The position numbers and the translations under genes were made by a program. This document shows, in pieces, positions 45,798-55,651 of a stretch of DNA of 64,000 nt. The notes under the pieces are model-generated. The model ran no database searches, was not told the origin of the DNA, and was given only the letters and a program-made list of their open reading frames with translations. This stretch comes from an uncultured Rhodospirillaceae bacterium (GTDB taxonomy: Bacteria > Pseudomonadota > Alphaproteobacteria > Reyranellales > Reyranellaceae), in contig CAMFGZ010000008.1 of the NCBI GenBank assembly GCA_945952105.1, positions 124,001-188,000 on the forward strand, in the 5' to 3' direction. How positions within the stretch are numbered: the stretch's first letter is position 1; every line of letters starts with the position of its first letter.

Positions 45798-47519
45798 TTG
45801 GCTGATGGTCCTCAGGCGTTTGGTGTGGGGGGCGTTCTGCGCCCTCGCATAAACTGGCAGTCCCTGACGACGCTCGCGGTCCTGGCGATCGTGGGCTTCC
45901 TGGTCCTGCTTCCGATGGTCTTCCTGGTCGAGGAGTCGCTGAACGTCGGCGATCCGATGGCGTTTCCGCCCGTCGAGTTCGGCATCGCCAACTACATCTC
46001 GATCTTCGAGGAAGACCTCAAGACGGTCTGGAACACGCTGATCATCGCGGTGATGGCCACGGTGATGGCCATCTTCATCGGCTTCGTGCTCGCCTGGATC
46101 CTGACGCGCACCAACGTGCCGGGGCGGGAGAAGCTCGAGCGGCTGATGGAGTTGCCGTACTACATGACGCCGCTGGTGGGCGCGCTTGCCTGGGCGGTCA
46201 TCGCGGGGCCCAAGAGCGGCTTCCTGAACCAGATGTGGAAGGCGGTGGGCGGCACTGGCGACATTGCCGACATCTACACCCATTTCGGCATCGCCTGGGT
46301 GATGGCGCTGTTCGAAGGCACGGTCGCCTTCGTGATGATCTCGGCGTCGATGAAGTCGATGGACCCGGCGCTCGAAGAGTCGGCGCGCGTGATGGGGGCC
46401 TCCAAGCTGCGCACCATGCTGACCGTGACCTTGCCGCTGGTGATGCCGGGCGTGCTGGGCGCCATGCTGTTCGTCTTCGCCGAGATGCTGGGCTCGTTCG
46501 CCGCCGCCCTCGTGCTGGGCATTCCCGGGCGAATCTACGTCATCACCACGGCGATCTGGGATTCGACGCTTTCCTATCCCCCCGACTACGGCCGCGCTTC
46601 GGCGATGGGCCTGTCGCTGTTCGCCGTCATGTTTCTGATGCTGTCCTTCTACAGGCGGATGATCAGTCGCGGCACCTTCACAACCATCAGCGGCAAGGCG
46701 TTCCGGCCGCGGCCGATGGACATGGGCAGGCTGGCCTGGGTGCTGTTCAGCGTCTGCGCGCTCTACGTGGCGCTGGCGGTGGTCTTTCCCATCGCGGCGC
46801 TTCTCATGACCTCTCTGCAGCGCTTTGCAACGGTTCTTCTCGGCCAGGCGCAGTGGACACTCGCGAACTACGAGACCGCGCTGTCGCTCGGGCCGGTGCG
46901 GACGGCCCTGTTCAACAGCATCATGCTGGGTCTGGGCGTCGCCACGGTCGGCGTGGTGATCATGGCGCTGCTGGTCTGGATCATCTACCGCTCGCAACTA
47001 CGGGGCAGGGGCGCCATCGAATATCTCGTGATGTTTCCGCAGGCCGTGCCGCGCCTCGTGTTCGGACTGGCGCTGCTGTGGGCGTGGCTCAACATCCCGA
47101 TCGGCATCTACGGTACCCTGTGGCTGCTGGCGCTGGCCTACTTCACGGTGATGCTGCCGCTCGGCGTTCGCACCCTGGCGGGCGTGGTGCTGCAGATCGA
47201 CAAGAGCCTGGAGGAGTGCGCGCGCGTCTGCGGTGCTTCCTGGGCCTACCAGATGCGGACCGTCACCTTGCCCCTGCTGAAGCCCGGCATCCTGGCGGCG
47301 TGGCTGCTGATCTTCATGGCCTGCGTGCGTGAACTGGGTGCTTCGGCGTTCCTGATGGGCCCCAACGCCAAGGTGATCGCGCCGTCGATCGTCAGCGCCT
47401 TCGCCGCCAGCGGCACGGAGCTTACGGCGGCGATGGCCCTGATCCAGACCTTCACCGTGGTCGTGGCGTTGGTGATCCTGTTCCGCGTGGCACGCGGCAT
47501 GACCAAGGAGTTGCAGTGA
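45798..47519 (+). CDS. ABC transporter permease (fused two-domain, FbpB-like)
   Basis: Two EAA-type loops: EESARVMGASKLRTMLTVTLPLVMPGVLG and EECARVCGASWAYQMRTVTLPLLKPGILA. Confidence 0.9.
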   Translation: MADGPQAFGVGGVLRPRINWQSLTTLAVLAIVGFLVLLPMVFLVEESLNVGDPMAFPPVEFGIANYISIFEEDLKTVWNTLIIAVMATVMAIFIGFVLAWILTRTNVPGREKLERLMELPYYMTPLVGALAWAVIAGPKSGFLNQMWKAVGGTGDIADIYTHFGIAWVMALFEGTVAFVMISASMKSMDPALEESARVMGASKLRTMLTVTLPLVMPGVLGAMLFVFAEMLGSFAAALVLGIPGRIYVITTAIWDSTLSYPPDYGRASAMGLSLFAVMFLMLSFYRRMISRGTFTTISGKAFRPRPMDMGRLAWVLFSVCALYVALAVVFPIAALLMTSLQRFATVLLGQAQWTLANYETALSLGPVRTALFNSIMLGLGVATVGVVIMALLVWIIYRSQLRGRGAIEYLVMFPQAVPRLVFGLALLWAWLNIPIGIYGTLWLLALAYFTVMLPLGVRTLAGVVLQIDKSLEECARVCGASWAYQMRTVTLPLLKPGILAAWLLIFMACVRELGASAFLMGPNAKVIAPSIVSAFAASGTELTAAMALIQTFTVVVALVILFRVARGMTKELQ

Positions 47520-48580
47520 GCGAGACGCGTATCAAGGTGCAGGATCTGGTCGTGCGTTACGGCGATCAGGTCGCGGTGAACGGGGTGAGCTTCACGGTCG
47601 GCCGGGGCGAGCATCTCACCCTGCTGGGCCCCTCGGGCTGCGGCAAGACCACGACCCTGCGCGCCATTGCCGGCCTCGAGCAACCGACGGGCGGCAGCAT
47701 CAGCATCGAGGGCCGGGCGGTCTACGACGCTGCGACGCGCACCAACGTACAGACCGAGCAGCGTGGCGTGTCGATGGTGTTCCAGTCCTACGCGATCTGG
47801 CCGCACATGAGCGTGTTCGACAACGTTGCCTACGGGTTGCGCGTGCGGAACAAGGGCAAGGACGACATCAAGACCAACGTCGAACGCGCGCTCGACCTGG
47901 TGCAGATGCGCCATCTCGCCGAACGCGGCGCGTCGAAACTGTCGGGCGGCCAGCAGCAGCGCGTCGCGCTGGCCCGCGCGATTGCCTTCTCACCCAACGT
48001 CGTGCTGTTCGACGAGCCGCTCTCCAATCTCGACGCCAAGCTGCGTGCGGAGATGCGGGTGGAACTGCGCGAGCTGCAGCGGCGGCTCGGAATCACCTCG
48101 GTCTATGTCACGCACGACCAGGAAGAGGCGCTGGCGATCTCCGACCGCGTGATCGTCATGAACGTGGGGGTGATCGAGCAGATCGGCACGCCGGAGGAAA
48201 TCTACAACAAGCCGCGCAGCCGCTTCGTCGCGGACTTCGTGGGCTCGGCCAACCTGATCAAGGGCAGGCTCGCCGACGACGGCACCTTCGTAACCGACGG
48301 TGGCACCGCGCTCAAGGTCATGGCGCCGCACAAGCCGCACGGCCGCGAGACAGAGGTCGCCGTCCGCACCGCCTATATCGGACTGGAGCCGCTGCCCGGC
48401 GAGAACCATGTGCCGGGCAAGGTGCGACAGCGCCTGTTCCACGGCGACTTCGTGCAATACGTCGTCGACAGTCCGGTCGGCGCCATCATCGTGCGCCGCC
48501 CGCCGACCAACCTCCTGCCGGAAGGGGCGGACGTCACGCTCTCCTTCTCGCCAGAGCATTGCGTGCTGCTCGAAGCCTGA
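47516..48580 (+). CDS. ABC transporter ATP-binding protein
   Basis: LLGPSGCGKTTTLRAIAGLEQP Walker A, KLSGGQQQRVALARAIAFSPNVVLFDEPLSNLDAKLR, TOBE-like C-terminus. Confidence 0.95.
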   Translation: MSETRIKVQDLVVRYGDQVAVNGVSFTVGRGEHLTLLGPSGCGKTTTLRAIAGLEQPTGGSISIEGRAVYDAATRTNVQTEQRGVSMVFQSYAIWPHMSVFDNVAYGLRVRNKGKDDIKTNVERALDLVQMRHLAERGASKLSGGQQQRVALARAIAFSPNVVLFDEPLSNLDAKLRAEMRVELRELQRRLGITSVYVTHDQEEALAISDRVIVMNVGVIEQIGTPEEIYNKPRSRFVADFVGSANLIKGRLADDGTFVTDGGTALKVMAPHKPHGRETEVAVRTAYIGLEPLPGENHVPGKVRQRLFHGDFVQYVVDSPVGAIIVRRPPTNLLPEGADVTLSFSPEHCVLLEA

Positions 48581-48589
48581 TGAGCGGAA

Positions 48590-48608
48590 CGCGCCACTCC
48601 AGTGGCGC
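48590..48608. repeat. REP/BIME-like palindrome
   Basis: cgcgccact-cc-agtggcgcg (partner base 48609 g completes the stem), same family as 38121 and 42916. Confidence 0.8.
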
Positions 48609-48622
48609 GCTCTAATGAGGCT

Positions 48623-49462
48623 CTAAAACGGCTCCGTGCCCGCCACGATGACGCGGTGCATCAGCCTGCGTTCGCCTTCGGGATAGTCGGCATTGGCCTT
48701 GTGCATCGTGCAGCGATTGTCCCAGATCACGATGTCGCCCTGCCGCCAGACATGGCGGTACTGGTATTTCGGCTGTGTCGCATGGGCGATCAGTTCGTCG
48801 AGAAGCTTGTCGCTCTCGGCGCGGTCGAGGCCCTCGATCTGTTCCATGCGGTTGGGATTGAGATAGAGCGACTTGCGGCCGGTCTCCGGATGGGTGCGCA
48901 CCAGCGGATGCGTCGCCTCGGGCATCGCGGCCATTTCCTCGGCCGGGCGCGTCGAGATGCGGCTGAGCTTGCGGCTCGAATGGTACTTGTGGATCACCCG
49001 CATCGGATCGATGCGCGCCTTCGTCTCGGCCGGCAGATCCTCATAGGCGGCGTACATGTTGGTGAACTGCGTGTCGCCGCCGCGCGACGGGACTTCGACG
49101 CCGTAGAGCATGGTGAGCGAGCAGGGGGCTCGCATGAAGCTGTCGTCGGTGTGCCAGTTGGCGCCGTTCACGATCTTCTTGCCGTCGCCCAGCACGTCGC
49201 GGTCTTCGCTGGAGATGATGTTCACCTCGGCGCATTCCGGTGTGCGGGTGAGTTGCAAGCGCTGCATCGGCGTTCCGAACTTCGACATGGCCGCGAGGAA
49301 GGCCGGCGGCGCGAGGTGCTGGCTGCGGATGCAGATCACGAGATTGTCGTGCAGCACGTCCGTCAGTGCCGCCTGGGTGGCTTCGTCGGCCGGCTTGTTG
49401 AGGTCGATGCCGCTGACTGCAGCGGCCATGTGGGGGCCGAGTTTCTCGGTCTGGAAAGTCAT
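48623..49462 (-). CDS. TauD/TfdA family Fe(II)/2-oxoglutarate dioxygenase
   Basis: NWHTDDSFMRAPCSLTMLYGVEVPSRGGDTQFTNMYAAYEDL, WRQGDIVIWDNRCTMHKANADYPEGERRLMHRVIVAG. Confidence 0.92.
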   Translation of the reverse strand: MTFQTEKLGPHMAAAVSGIDLNKPADEATQAALTDVLHDNLVICIRSQHLAPPAFLAAMSKFGTPMQRLQLTRTPECAEVNIISSEDRDVLGDGKKIVNGANWHTDDSFMRAPCSLTMLYGVEVPSRGGDTQFTNMYAAYEDLPAETKARIDPMRVIHKYHSSRKLSRISTRPAEEMAAMPEATHPLVRTHPETGRKSLYLNPNRMEQIEGLDRAESDKLLDELIAHATQPKYQYRHVWRQGDIVIWDNRCTMHKANADYPEGERRLMHRVIVAGTEPF

Positions 49463-49526
49463 GGCGTTGCTCCCGGTATGCGCGATAACGTGCGCGCCGA
49501 TCCGACGAATCTCAAGGGGGACCGCC

Positions 49527-50123
49527 ATGAAGATCGCCTATTCCGCTGCAAGTCCGTATGTCCGCAAAGTGATGGCTTGCGCCATCGCGCGCGGTCTCAA
49601 CGACAAGATCGAGCGCTGGAAGATCGGCACGACCGATCCCGCTCTGCTGCCGGTCAATCCGCTCTCCAAGGTACCGACGCTGATCACCGACGACGGCGTT
49701 TCGATCTACGACAGCCCGGTGATCTGCGAATACCTCGACAGCATCGGCTCAGCGCCGAAACTGTTCCCGCCGGTCGGCCCGGCCCGCTGGAAGGCGCTCA
49801 CGCAGGAAGCGCTGGCCGACGGCATCCTCGATGCCACCCAGCCGCGCCGCCGCGAGATCGCGCTGCCGCAGGACGAGGGCCGCCAGAGCTACATCGCCCT
49901 GCAGCAGGGCAAGGTCACGCGCGCGCTCGCCGAGCTGGAGAACCAGGCCGACTCCTTGGGCGACCTGACGACGGTCGGCGAAATCTCGATCGGCTGCGCG
50001 CTGGGCTATCTCGACTTCCGCTACGCCAACGAGCCGTGGCGTCCGGGCCACCCCAAGCTCGACGCGTGGTATGCAAAGGTCGTGAAGCTCGCGCCTCTTG
50101 CCGAGACGATGCCGGTGGGGTGA
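49527..50123 (+). CDS. Glutathione S-transferase family protein
   Basis: MKIAYSAASPYVRKVMACAIARGL, NPLSKVPTLITDDGVSIYDSPVICEYLDSI. Confidence 0.88.
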   Translation: MKIAYSAASPYVRKVMACAIARGLNDKIERWKIGTTDPALLPVNPLSKVPTLITDDGVSIYDSPVICEYLDSIGSAPKLFPPVGPARWKALTQEALADGILDATQPRRREIALPQDEGRQSYIALQQGKVTRALAELENQADSLGDLTTVGEISIGCALGYLDFRYANEPWRPGHPKLDAWYAKVVKLAPLAETMPVG

Positions 50124-50168
50124 GACTGTCGCTCGTTGGTGCCCCTCACGGAAACGGAAGGGAAATCG

Positions 50169-50474
50169 ATGAGCGATATCGACGCCAAGCCCCAGGCTGT
50201 AGAGCGGACCAAGACCAAGCAGCCGCCGCTCTACAAGGTGATCCTGTTGAACGACGACTACACGCCACGCGAATTCGTGGTCGTCGTCCTGAAGGCGGTC
50301 TTCCGGATGACCGAGGACCATTCCTACGTCGTGATGATGACCGCCCATCAGCGCGGCGCCTGTGTCGTGGCGACCTACACGCGCGACATCGCCGAATCCA
50401 AGGCCTCGGAGGCCAATGACTTGGCCCGCGGCGCCGGCCATCCGCTGGAGTTCAGCACGGAGTCTGAGGAATAG
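50169..50474 (+). CDS. clpS: ATP-dependent Clp protease adaptor ClpS (ClpS2-like)
   Basis: PPLYKVILLNDDYTPREFVVVVLKAVFRMTEDHSYVVMMTAHQRGACVVATYTRDIAESKASEANDLARGAGHPLEF. Confidence 0.88.
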   Translation: MSDIDAKPQAVERTKTKQPPLYKVILLNDDYTPREFVVVVLKAVFRMTEDHSYVVMMTAHQRGACVVATYTRDIAESKASEANDLARGAGHPLEFSTESEE

Positions 50475-50665
50475 GGCGCGCCATTGGGGCGGTTTCGCCC
50501 GCCAAGCCCTTGTGATCATTGACAAATCCCGCAAGGCGCCGCAAAACGGGCCGAGAAAGTTCGGTTGAAAATCAATGGGTTGACGGGAGCGGCTTCGATC
50601 CGTATTTTCCGCCCGCTTTCGGAATTCACCCCGGCACGGCCGGGGCTTTTTGTTGAGTTAGGGCC

Positions 50666-50791
50666 ATGAAGATCCGTCATTCTCTCAAGTCGGTGAAGCT
50701 CCGTCACAAGGACTGCCGCATCGTGCGCCGCAAGGGCCGCGTCTACGTGATCAACAAGACCAACCCGCGCTTCAAGGCCCGCCAGGGCTGA
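50666..50791 (+). CDS. rpmJ: 50S ribosomal protein L36
   Basis: [41 protein letters not shown] read directly; too short for the ORF track. Confidence 0.93.
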   Translation: MKIRHSLKSVKLRHKDCRIVRRKGRVYVINKTNPRFKARQG

Positions 50792-50815
50792 AGACGGCTT
50801 CGGCGTCTTGATGGA

Positions 50816-50851
50816 AAAAAGCGGCGGAGGCTTCGGCTTCCGCCGCTTTTT
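50816..50851 (+). terminator. Rho-independent terminator after rpmJ
   Basis: aaaaagcggcgga-...-tccgccgcttttt, 13-bp stem ending in T run. Confidence 0.8.
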
Positions 50852-50872
50852 CATTTGGCGTATGAGCGAAGC

Positions 50873-52360
50873 ATGGAGATGCCGCCGCTCGATCCCGCCA
50901 TTCTCGCCCGCCGCTCGGATATCGTCGCAGCGCTGCGGGCCATCGTTCCAGGCGAGGGCGTGATCGACGATCTCGACGGCATGCGTCCCTATGAGTGCGA
51001 CGCCCTGTCGGCCTACCGGCAGATGCCGATGGTCGTGGTGTTGCCCGAGACCGCCGCCCAGGTCGCCGCCATCCTGCGCTACTGCCAGGACCATAAGGTG
51101 AAGGTCGTGCCCCGCGGCGGCGGGACCTCGCTGTCCGGCGGCTCGATGCCGATCGGCGACGGCATCCTGCTGGCCATGGGCAAGTTCAACCGCGTTCTCG
51201 AGATCGACTACGCCAATCGCTGCGCGCGGGTGCAGCCCGGCGTCACCAACCTCGGCGTCACCAAGGCGGTCGAGCATGAGGGCTTCTACTACGCGCCCGA
51301 TCCCAGCTCGCAGATCGCCTGCTCGATCGGCGGCAACGTCGCGGAGAATTCCGGTGGCGTGCACTGCCTGAAATACGGTCTCACCACCAACAACCTGCTC
51401 GGCATCGAGATGGTGCTGATGAACGGCGAGATCGTGCGGCTGGGCGGCAAGCATCTCGACTCCGGCGGCTACGACCTGCTGGGCCTGATGACCGGCTCGG
51501 AAGGCCTTCTGGGCGTCGTCACCGAGGTGACGGTGCGGCTCCTGCGCAAGCCCTCGACGGCGCGTGCCGTGCTGCTGGGCTTCCCGACCGAAGCCGGCGC
51601 CGCCGACTGCGTCGCCGCCGTCATCGCATCCGGCATCATCCCCGGCGGCATGGAGATGATGGACAAGGACGCGACCAAATGCGCCGAGGCCTATGTCGGC
51701 GCGGGCTATCCGCTCGACGCCGAGGGGTTGCTGATCGTCGAGCTCGACGGGCCGCCGGTCGAGGTCGACTACCTGGTCGAGCGCGTCGCCGAAATCGCGA
51801 AGGGCCGCGGCGCCACGACGATTCGCGTGAGCCATGACGAGCAGGAGCGGGTGCTGTTCTGGGCCGGCCGCAAGGCCGCGTTTCCGGCCGTCGGTCAGAT
51901 CTCGCCTGACTATATGTGCCTCGACGGCTCGGTGCCGCGCGGCAAGCTGGTCGAGGTGTTGGCGGAGATGCGCCGGCTCTCTAAGCAGTACGGCCTGCGG
52001 GTCGTGAACGTGTTCCATGCCGGCGACGGCAATCTTCATCCGCTGATCCTGTTCGACGCCAACGATCCCGCCGAGCTGAAGCGTTGCGAGGAGCTGGGCG
52101 CGGACATCCTGCGGCTCTGCGTTCGGGTCGGTGGCGTGCTGACCGGCGAGCACGGCGTCGGCATCGAGAAGCGCGACCTGATGGGCGAGCAGTTCACGGA
52201 GATCGACCTCGAGCAGCAGATGCGGGTCAAATGTGCGTTCGATCCCGACCACCTGCTCAATCCCGGCAAGGTTTTCCCCAAGCTGCGCCGCTGCGCCGAA
52301 TTGGGCCGCCTTGTCGTGACGCAGAACAACATCCCGTTCCCCGATATTCCGCGGTTCTGA
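50873..52360 (+). CDS. glcD: Glycolate oxidase FAD-linked subunit GlcD
   Basis: VVPRGGGTSLSGGSMPIGDGILLAMGKFNRVLEID, VFHAGDGNLHPLILFD, GVLTGEHGVGIEKRDLM. Confidence 0.9.
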   Translation: MEMPPLDPAILARRSDIVAALRAIVPGEGVIDDLDGMRPYECDALSAYRQMPMVVVLPETAAQVAAILRYCQDHKVKVVPRGGGTSLSGGSMPIGDGILLAMGKFNRVLEIDYANRCARVQPGVTNLGVTKAVEHEGFYYAPDPSSQIACSIGGNVAENSGGVHCLKYGLTTNNLLGIEMVLMNGEIVRLGGKHLDSGGYDLLGLMTGSEGLLGVVTEVTVRLLRKPSTARAVLLGFPTEAGAADCVAAVIASGIIPGGMEMMDKDATKCAEAYVGAGYPLDAEGLLIVELDGPPVEVDYLVERVAEIAKGRGATTIRVSHDEQERVLFWAGRKAAFPAVGQISPDYMCLDGSVPRGKLVEVLAEMRRLSKQYGLRVVNVFHAGDGNLHPLILFDANDPAELKRCEELGADILRLCVRVGGVLTGEHGVGIEKRDLMGEQFTEIDLEQQMRVKCAFDPDHLLNPGKVFPKLRRCAELGRLVVTQNNIPFPDIPRF

Positions 52361-52364
52361 TTCG

Positions 52365-53534
52365 ATGACCGGTACGATCAAGCCGCGCGACGCGAAGGAG
52401 CTGCGGCAGGCGGTGGAGTGGGCGCTGAACGACGGCGTGACGCTCGACGTGCGTGGCGAGAGCAGCAAGCTCGCGCTCGGCAAGCCGATGAAGTGCGACC
52501 AGGTGCTCGATCTCTCGGGCATCTCCGGCATCGTCGACTACGCACCGGAGGAACTGGTCGTGACCTTGCGCGCCGGCACGCCGATGCGCGAGGTCGAGAC
52601 GCTGTTGGCCCAGCGCAACCAGATGCTGGCCTTCGAGCCGCCCGATCTCGGGCCCTTGCTGGGCCGCGAGGCGGGGCAGGGCACCCTGGTGGGTACGGTC
52701 ATGGGTAATCTCGCGGGCTCGCGCCGTCTCTCGGCAGGCGCTGCGCGCGATCACCTGCTGGGCTTCAGCGGCGTCAACGGGCGCGGCGAGGCCTTCAAGT
52801 CCGGCGGCCGCGTGATGAAGAACGTCACCGGCTACGATCTCTCCAAGGTCGTCGCGGGATCGTGGGGCACGCTGGCCGTGCTCGACGAGGTTTCGGTGAA
52901 AGTGCTCCCGGCGCCCGACCAGACCGCGACGCTGATGCTGCTGGGCCTCGACGACGCGGCGGCGGTGAGGGCGATGTGCGCGGCGATGGGCAGCCCGCAC
53001 GAAGTCTCGGGCGCCGCTCACTTGCCGGGCCGAACGGCGCTCCGGCTTGAAGGCGTGGCGCCTTCGGTCGAGGCACGGCTCAAGGGCCTGCGCGAGCTGA
53101 TGGCCGAGGCCGGCGCCGCGATGGAAGAACTGGGCACGCTGGAAAGCCGCGCCTTCTGGCGCGAGGTGCGCGACGTCGTCCCGCTGAAGGCCGCCGCCGA
53201 CGCCGTGATCTGGAAAATCTCCTGCCCGCCGACCGAAGGCCCGGCAATCCTGGCCCGTATCAAGGCGCAGCGGCTCGACGCGCAGGCCTTCTACGACTGG
53301 TCGGGCGGGCTGATCTGGCTCGCGCTGCCGCCGTCGAGCGACGCCGACCACACGATCGTGCGCGGCGCGCTGGGCACGACCGGCGGCCATGCGACACTGA
53401 TCCGCGCGCCCGAGACCGTGCGTGCCGCTGTGCCGGTCTTCCAGCCGCAGTCGCCTGCGCTCGCGACCCTCGCGACGCGGGTCAAGGAAAGCTTCGACCC
53501 CAAGGGTCTCTTCAATCCAGGCCGGATGGGCTGA
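52365..53534 (+). CDS. glcE: Glycolate oxidase FAD-binding subunit GlcE
   Basis: FAD-binding protein between glcD and glcF; GVNGRGEAFKSGGRVMKNVTGYDLSKVVAGSWGTLAVLDEVSVKVLP, PKGLFNPGRMG. Confidence 0.9.
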   Translation: MTGTIKPRDAKELRQAVEWALNDGVTLDVRGESSKLALGKPMKCDQVLDLSGISGIVDYAPEELVVTLRAGTPMREVETLLAQRNQMLAFEPPDLGPLLGREAGQGTLVGTVMGNLAGSRRLSAGAARDHLLGFSGVNGRGEAFKSGGRVMKNVTGYDLSKVVAGSWGTLAVLDEVSVKVLPAPDQTATLMLLGLDDAAAVRAMCAAMGSPHEVSGAAHLPGRTALRLEGVAPSVEARLKGLRELMAEAGAAMEELGTLESRAFWREVRDVVPLKAAADAVIWKISCPPTEGPAILARIKAQRLDAQAFYDWSGGLIWLALPPSSDADHTIVRGALGTTGGHATLIRAPETVRAAVPVFQPQSPALATLATRVKESFDPKGLFNPGRMG

Positions 53535-53535
53535 C

Positions 53536-54855
53536 GTGCAAACCAACTTCACCCTGGCCCAGCTTGTCGATCCCGAGACTGCGCGCAGCGAGCACATCCT
53601 GCGCAAGTGCGTGCATTGCGGCTTCTGCACCGCGACCTGTCCCACCTTCGTCCTGCTGGGCGACGAGCGCGACAGTCCGCGCGGCCGCATCTATCTCATC
53701 AAGGCGATGCTGGAGGGCGACCGGGCGCCGACGCAGCAGGAGGTCCGGCACGTCGATCGCTGCCTGTCGTGCCTGTCCTGCATGACGACCTGCCCCTCGG
53801 GCGTGAACTACATGCACCTGGTCGATCACGGCCGGCATCGCATCGAGGAGAGTTACCAGCGAACACCGGCGGATCGCTTCATGCGCAACCTGCTGGCCTG
53901 GCTGATGCCGCGGCCGGCGGCGTTCCGCTGGGCCATGGTGCTGGGCCGCCTCGCCAAGCCCTTGGCGCCACTCCTGCCGGCGACCAGCCCCGATCCCGGC
54001 GGCGCCACCTTCCTGCGGCGCCTGCGCGCCATGCTCGACGCCGTGCCGGACAAGGTGCCGCCGCCGTCGCCGGTCGACCGGCCGCAGACCTTTCCGTCGA
54101 AGGGCCTGCGCCGCAAGCGCGTGGCGCTGATGCCGGGTTGTGGCCAGCAGGTGCTGGCGCCGGAGGTCAACGAAGCCACCGTGCGGTTGCTGACGCGCCA
54201 CGACATCGAGGTCGTGAACGTCGCCGGCTCGGGCTGCTGCGGCTCCTCGGTGCTGCATGTTGGCCGCAACGAACAGGCGATCGCGCTGGCCAAGGCCAAC
54301 ATCACCGCCTGGCTGCGGGAGATCGACGGCGCGGGCCTCGATGCCATCGTGATCAACGCGTCGGGCTGCGGCACGACGGTGAAGGACTACGGCAATATGC
54401 TGGCCGATGAGCCGGAATGGCACGAGAAGGCGCTGCAGGTCGCCAGGCTCGCCAGGGACGTCAGCGAACTGATGCTGGAGATCGGCCTGGTGAACGTCGA
54501 GCCCAAGGGGCTGACCGTCGCCTACCATTCGGCCTGTTCGATGCAGCACGGCCAGAAGCTGAACGAACCGCCGAAGAAGCTGCTGCGCGACGCGGGGTTC
54601 GTCGTGAAGGACGTGCCCGAGGGCCATCTCTGCTGTGGCTGGGCCGGCACCTACCAGGTGCTGCAACCAGAACTGTCGCGCCGCCTGCGCGACCGCAAGG
54701 TGGCCAACATCGAGAGCGTGAAACCCGACGTGATCGCCGCCGGCAATTTCGGCTGCATCGGCAACATCGCTTCGGGCACCGGCATACCGATTGCACATAC
54801 GGTCGAACTGCTCGACTGGGCCACCGGTGGGCCGAGGCCAGCCGCTCTCGACTGA
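53536..54855 (+). CDS. glcF: Glycolate oxidase iron-sulfur subunit GlcF
   Basis: CVHCGFCTATCPTF and CLSCLSCMTTCPSGVNY ferredoxin motifs; CCG-type motifs; GTG start 53536. Confidence 0.92.
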   Translation: MQTNFTLAQLVDPETARSEHILRKCVHCGFCTATCPTFVLLGDERDSPRGRIYLIKAMLEGDRAPTQQEVRHVDRCLSCLSCMTTCPSGVNYMHLVDHGRHRIEESYQRTPADRFMRNLLAWLMPRPAAFRWAMVLGRLAKPLAPLLPATSPDPGGATFLRRLRAMLDAVPDKVPPPSPVDRPQTFPSKGLRRKRVALMPGCGQQVLAPEVNEATVRLLTRHDIEVVNVAGSGCCGSSVLHVGRNEQAIALAKANITAWLREIDGAGLDAIVINASGCGTTVKDYGNMLADEPEWHEKALQVARLARDVSELMLEIGLVNVEPKGLTVAYHSACSMQHGQKLNEPPKKLLRDAGFVVKDVPEGHLCCGWAGTYQVLQPELSRRLRDRKVANIESVKPDVIAAGNFGCIGNIASGTGIPIAHTVELLDWATGGPRPAALD

Positions 54856-54873
54856 CGGACCCGACGGAGGACC

Positions 54874-55470
54874 ATGACCGTTCTTCGCACTTGCCTTGCG
54901 GCCCTGCTCAGCGTGATCCTCGCGATCAACGTGCAGGCGCAGAGCGCCGGGAGCGGCACCGTGCTCGATACACTCTTTGCCAGGCTGCAGACCGCCACCG
55001 ATCCATCCGCCATCCGGTCACTGGAAGCGGCGATCTGGGAACAGTGGGTGATGGTCCCCGACATGGGCCAGCGCGCGACGATGATGCGCGGCATGGCCGA
55101 GATGCAGCAGCAGGAACTCAAGAGCGCGATCGAGACCTTCACGGGTCTGATCAACACGGCGCCCGATCTCTCCGAGGCCTGGAACAAGCGCGCGACGGCG
55201 CACTGGCTGATGGGCGACTTTCCCGCCTCGCTCGCGGATATCTGCGAGACGGTGAAACGCGAGCCGCGCCACTTCGGTGCCTATTCGGGCCTCGGCATGA
55301 TCCGTGCCGAGATGGGCGAGAACGCGCGGGCGATCGCGGCCTTCGAGTTGGCCCGCAAGTGGAACCCGCACATCGTCGGCATCGACAGCGAGATCGAGCG
55401 GCTGAAGGCTTTGGGCGGCGATAGCGGCGCCGGCACCGATCCCCTGGGCTGCGGCCGGCCCTCCACCTGA
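54874..55470 (+). CDS. Secreted TPR-repeat protein
   Basis: Signal peptide; LINTAPDLSEAWNKRATAHWLMGDFPASLADICETVKREPRHFGAYSGLGMI. Confidence 0.72.
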   Translation: MTVLRTCLAALLSVILAINVQAQSAGSGTVLDTLFARLQTATDPSAIRSLEAAIWEQWVMVPDMGQRATMMRGMAEMQQQELKSAIETFTGLINTAPDLSEAWNKRATAHWLMGDFPASLADICETVKREPRHFGAYSGLGMIRAEMGENARAIAAFELARKWNPHIVGIDSEIERLKALGGDSGAGTDPLGCGRPST

Positions 55471-55619
55471 ACTTGATGCACTGGCCGCGTAAGGTCGCCG
55501 TCAGCGAATCGCATCACTATCGAGGGGCGTTGCATTTCCCCGAGTGCGGCGTCGGCGCATGAAGCGGGCGCCGAGACGGTTCGCCCTCGCGGCTCCCACA
55601 GGTGCGAGCGAACGGTCGA

Positions 55620-55651
55620 CCCCACGCAGCGTACCTCCCCGCTGCGTGGGG
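55620..55651. repeat. Strong intergenic inverted repeat
   Basis: ccccacgcagcg-tacctccc-cgctgcgtgggg, perfect 12-bp stem. Confidence 0.7.

Noticed and set aside
44913-46997. 694-aa minus-strand ORF
   Set aside because: Shadow ORF opposite the solute-binding and permease genes; no domain signature.
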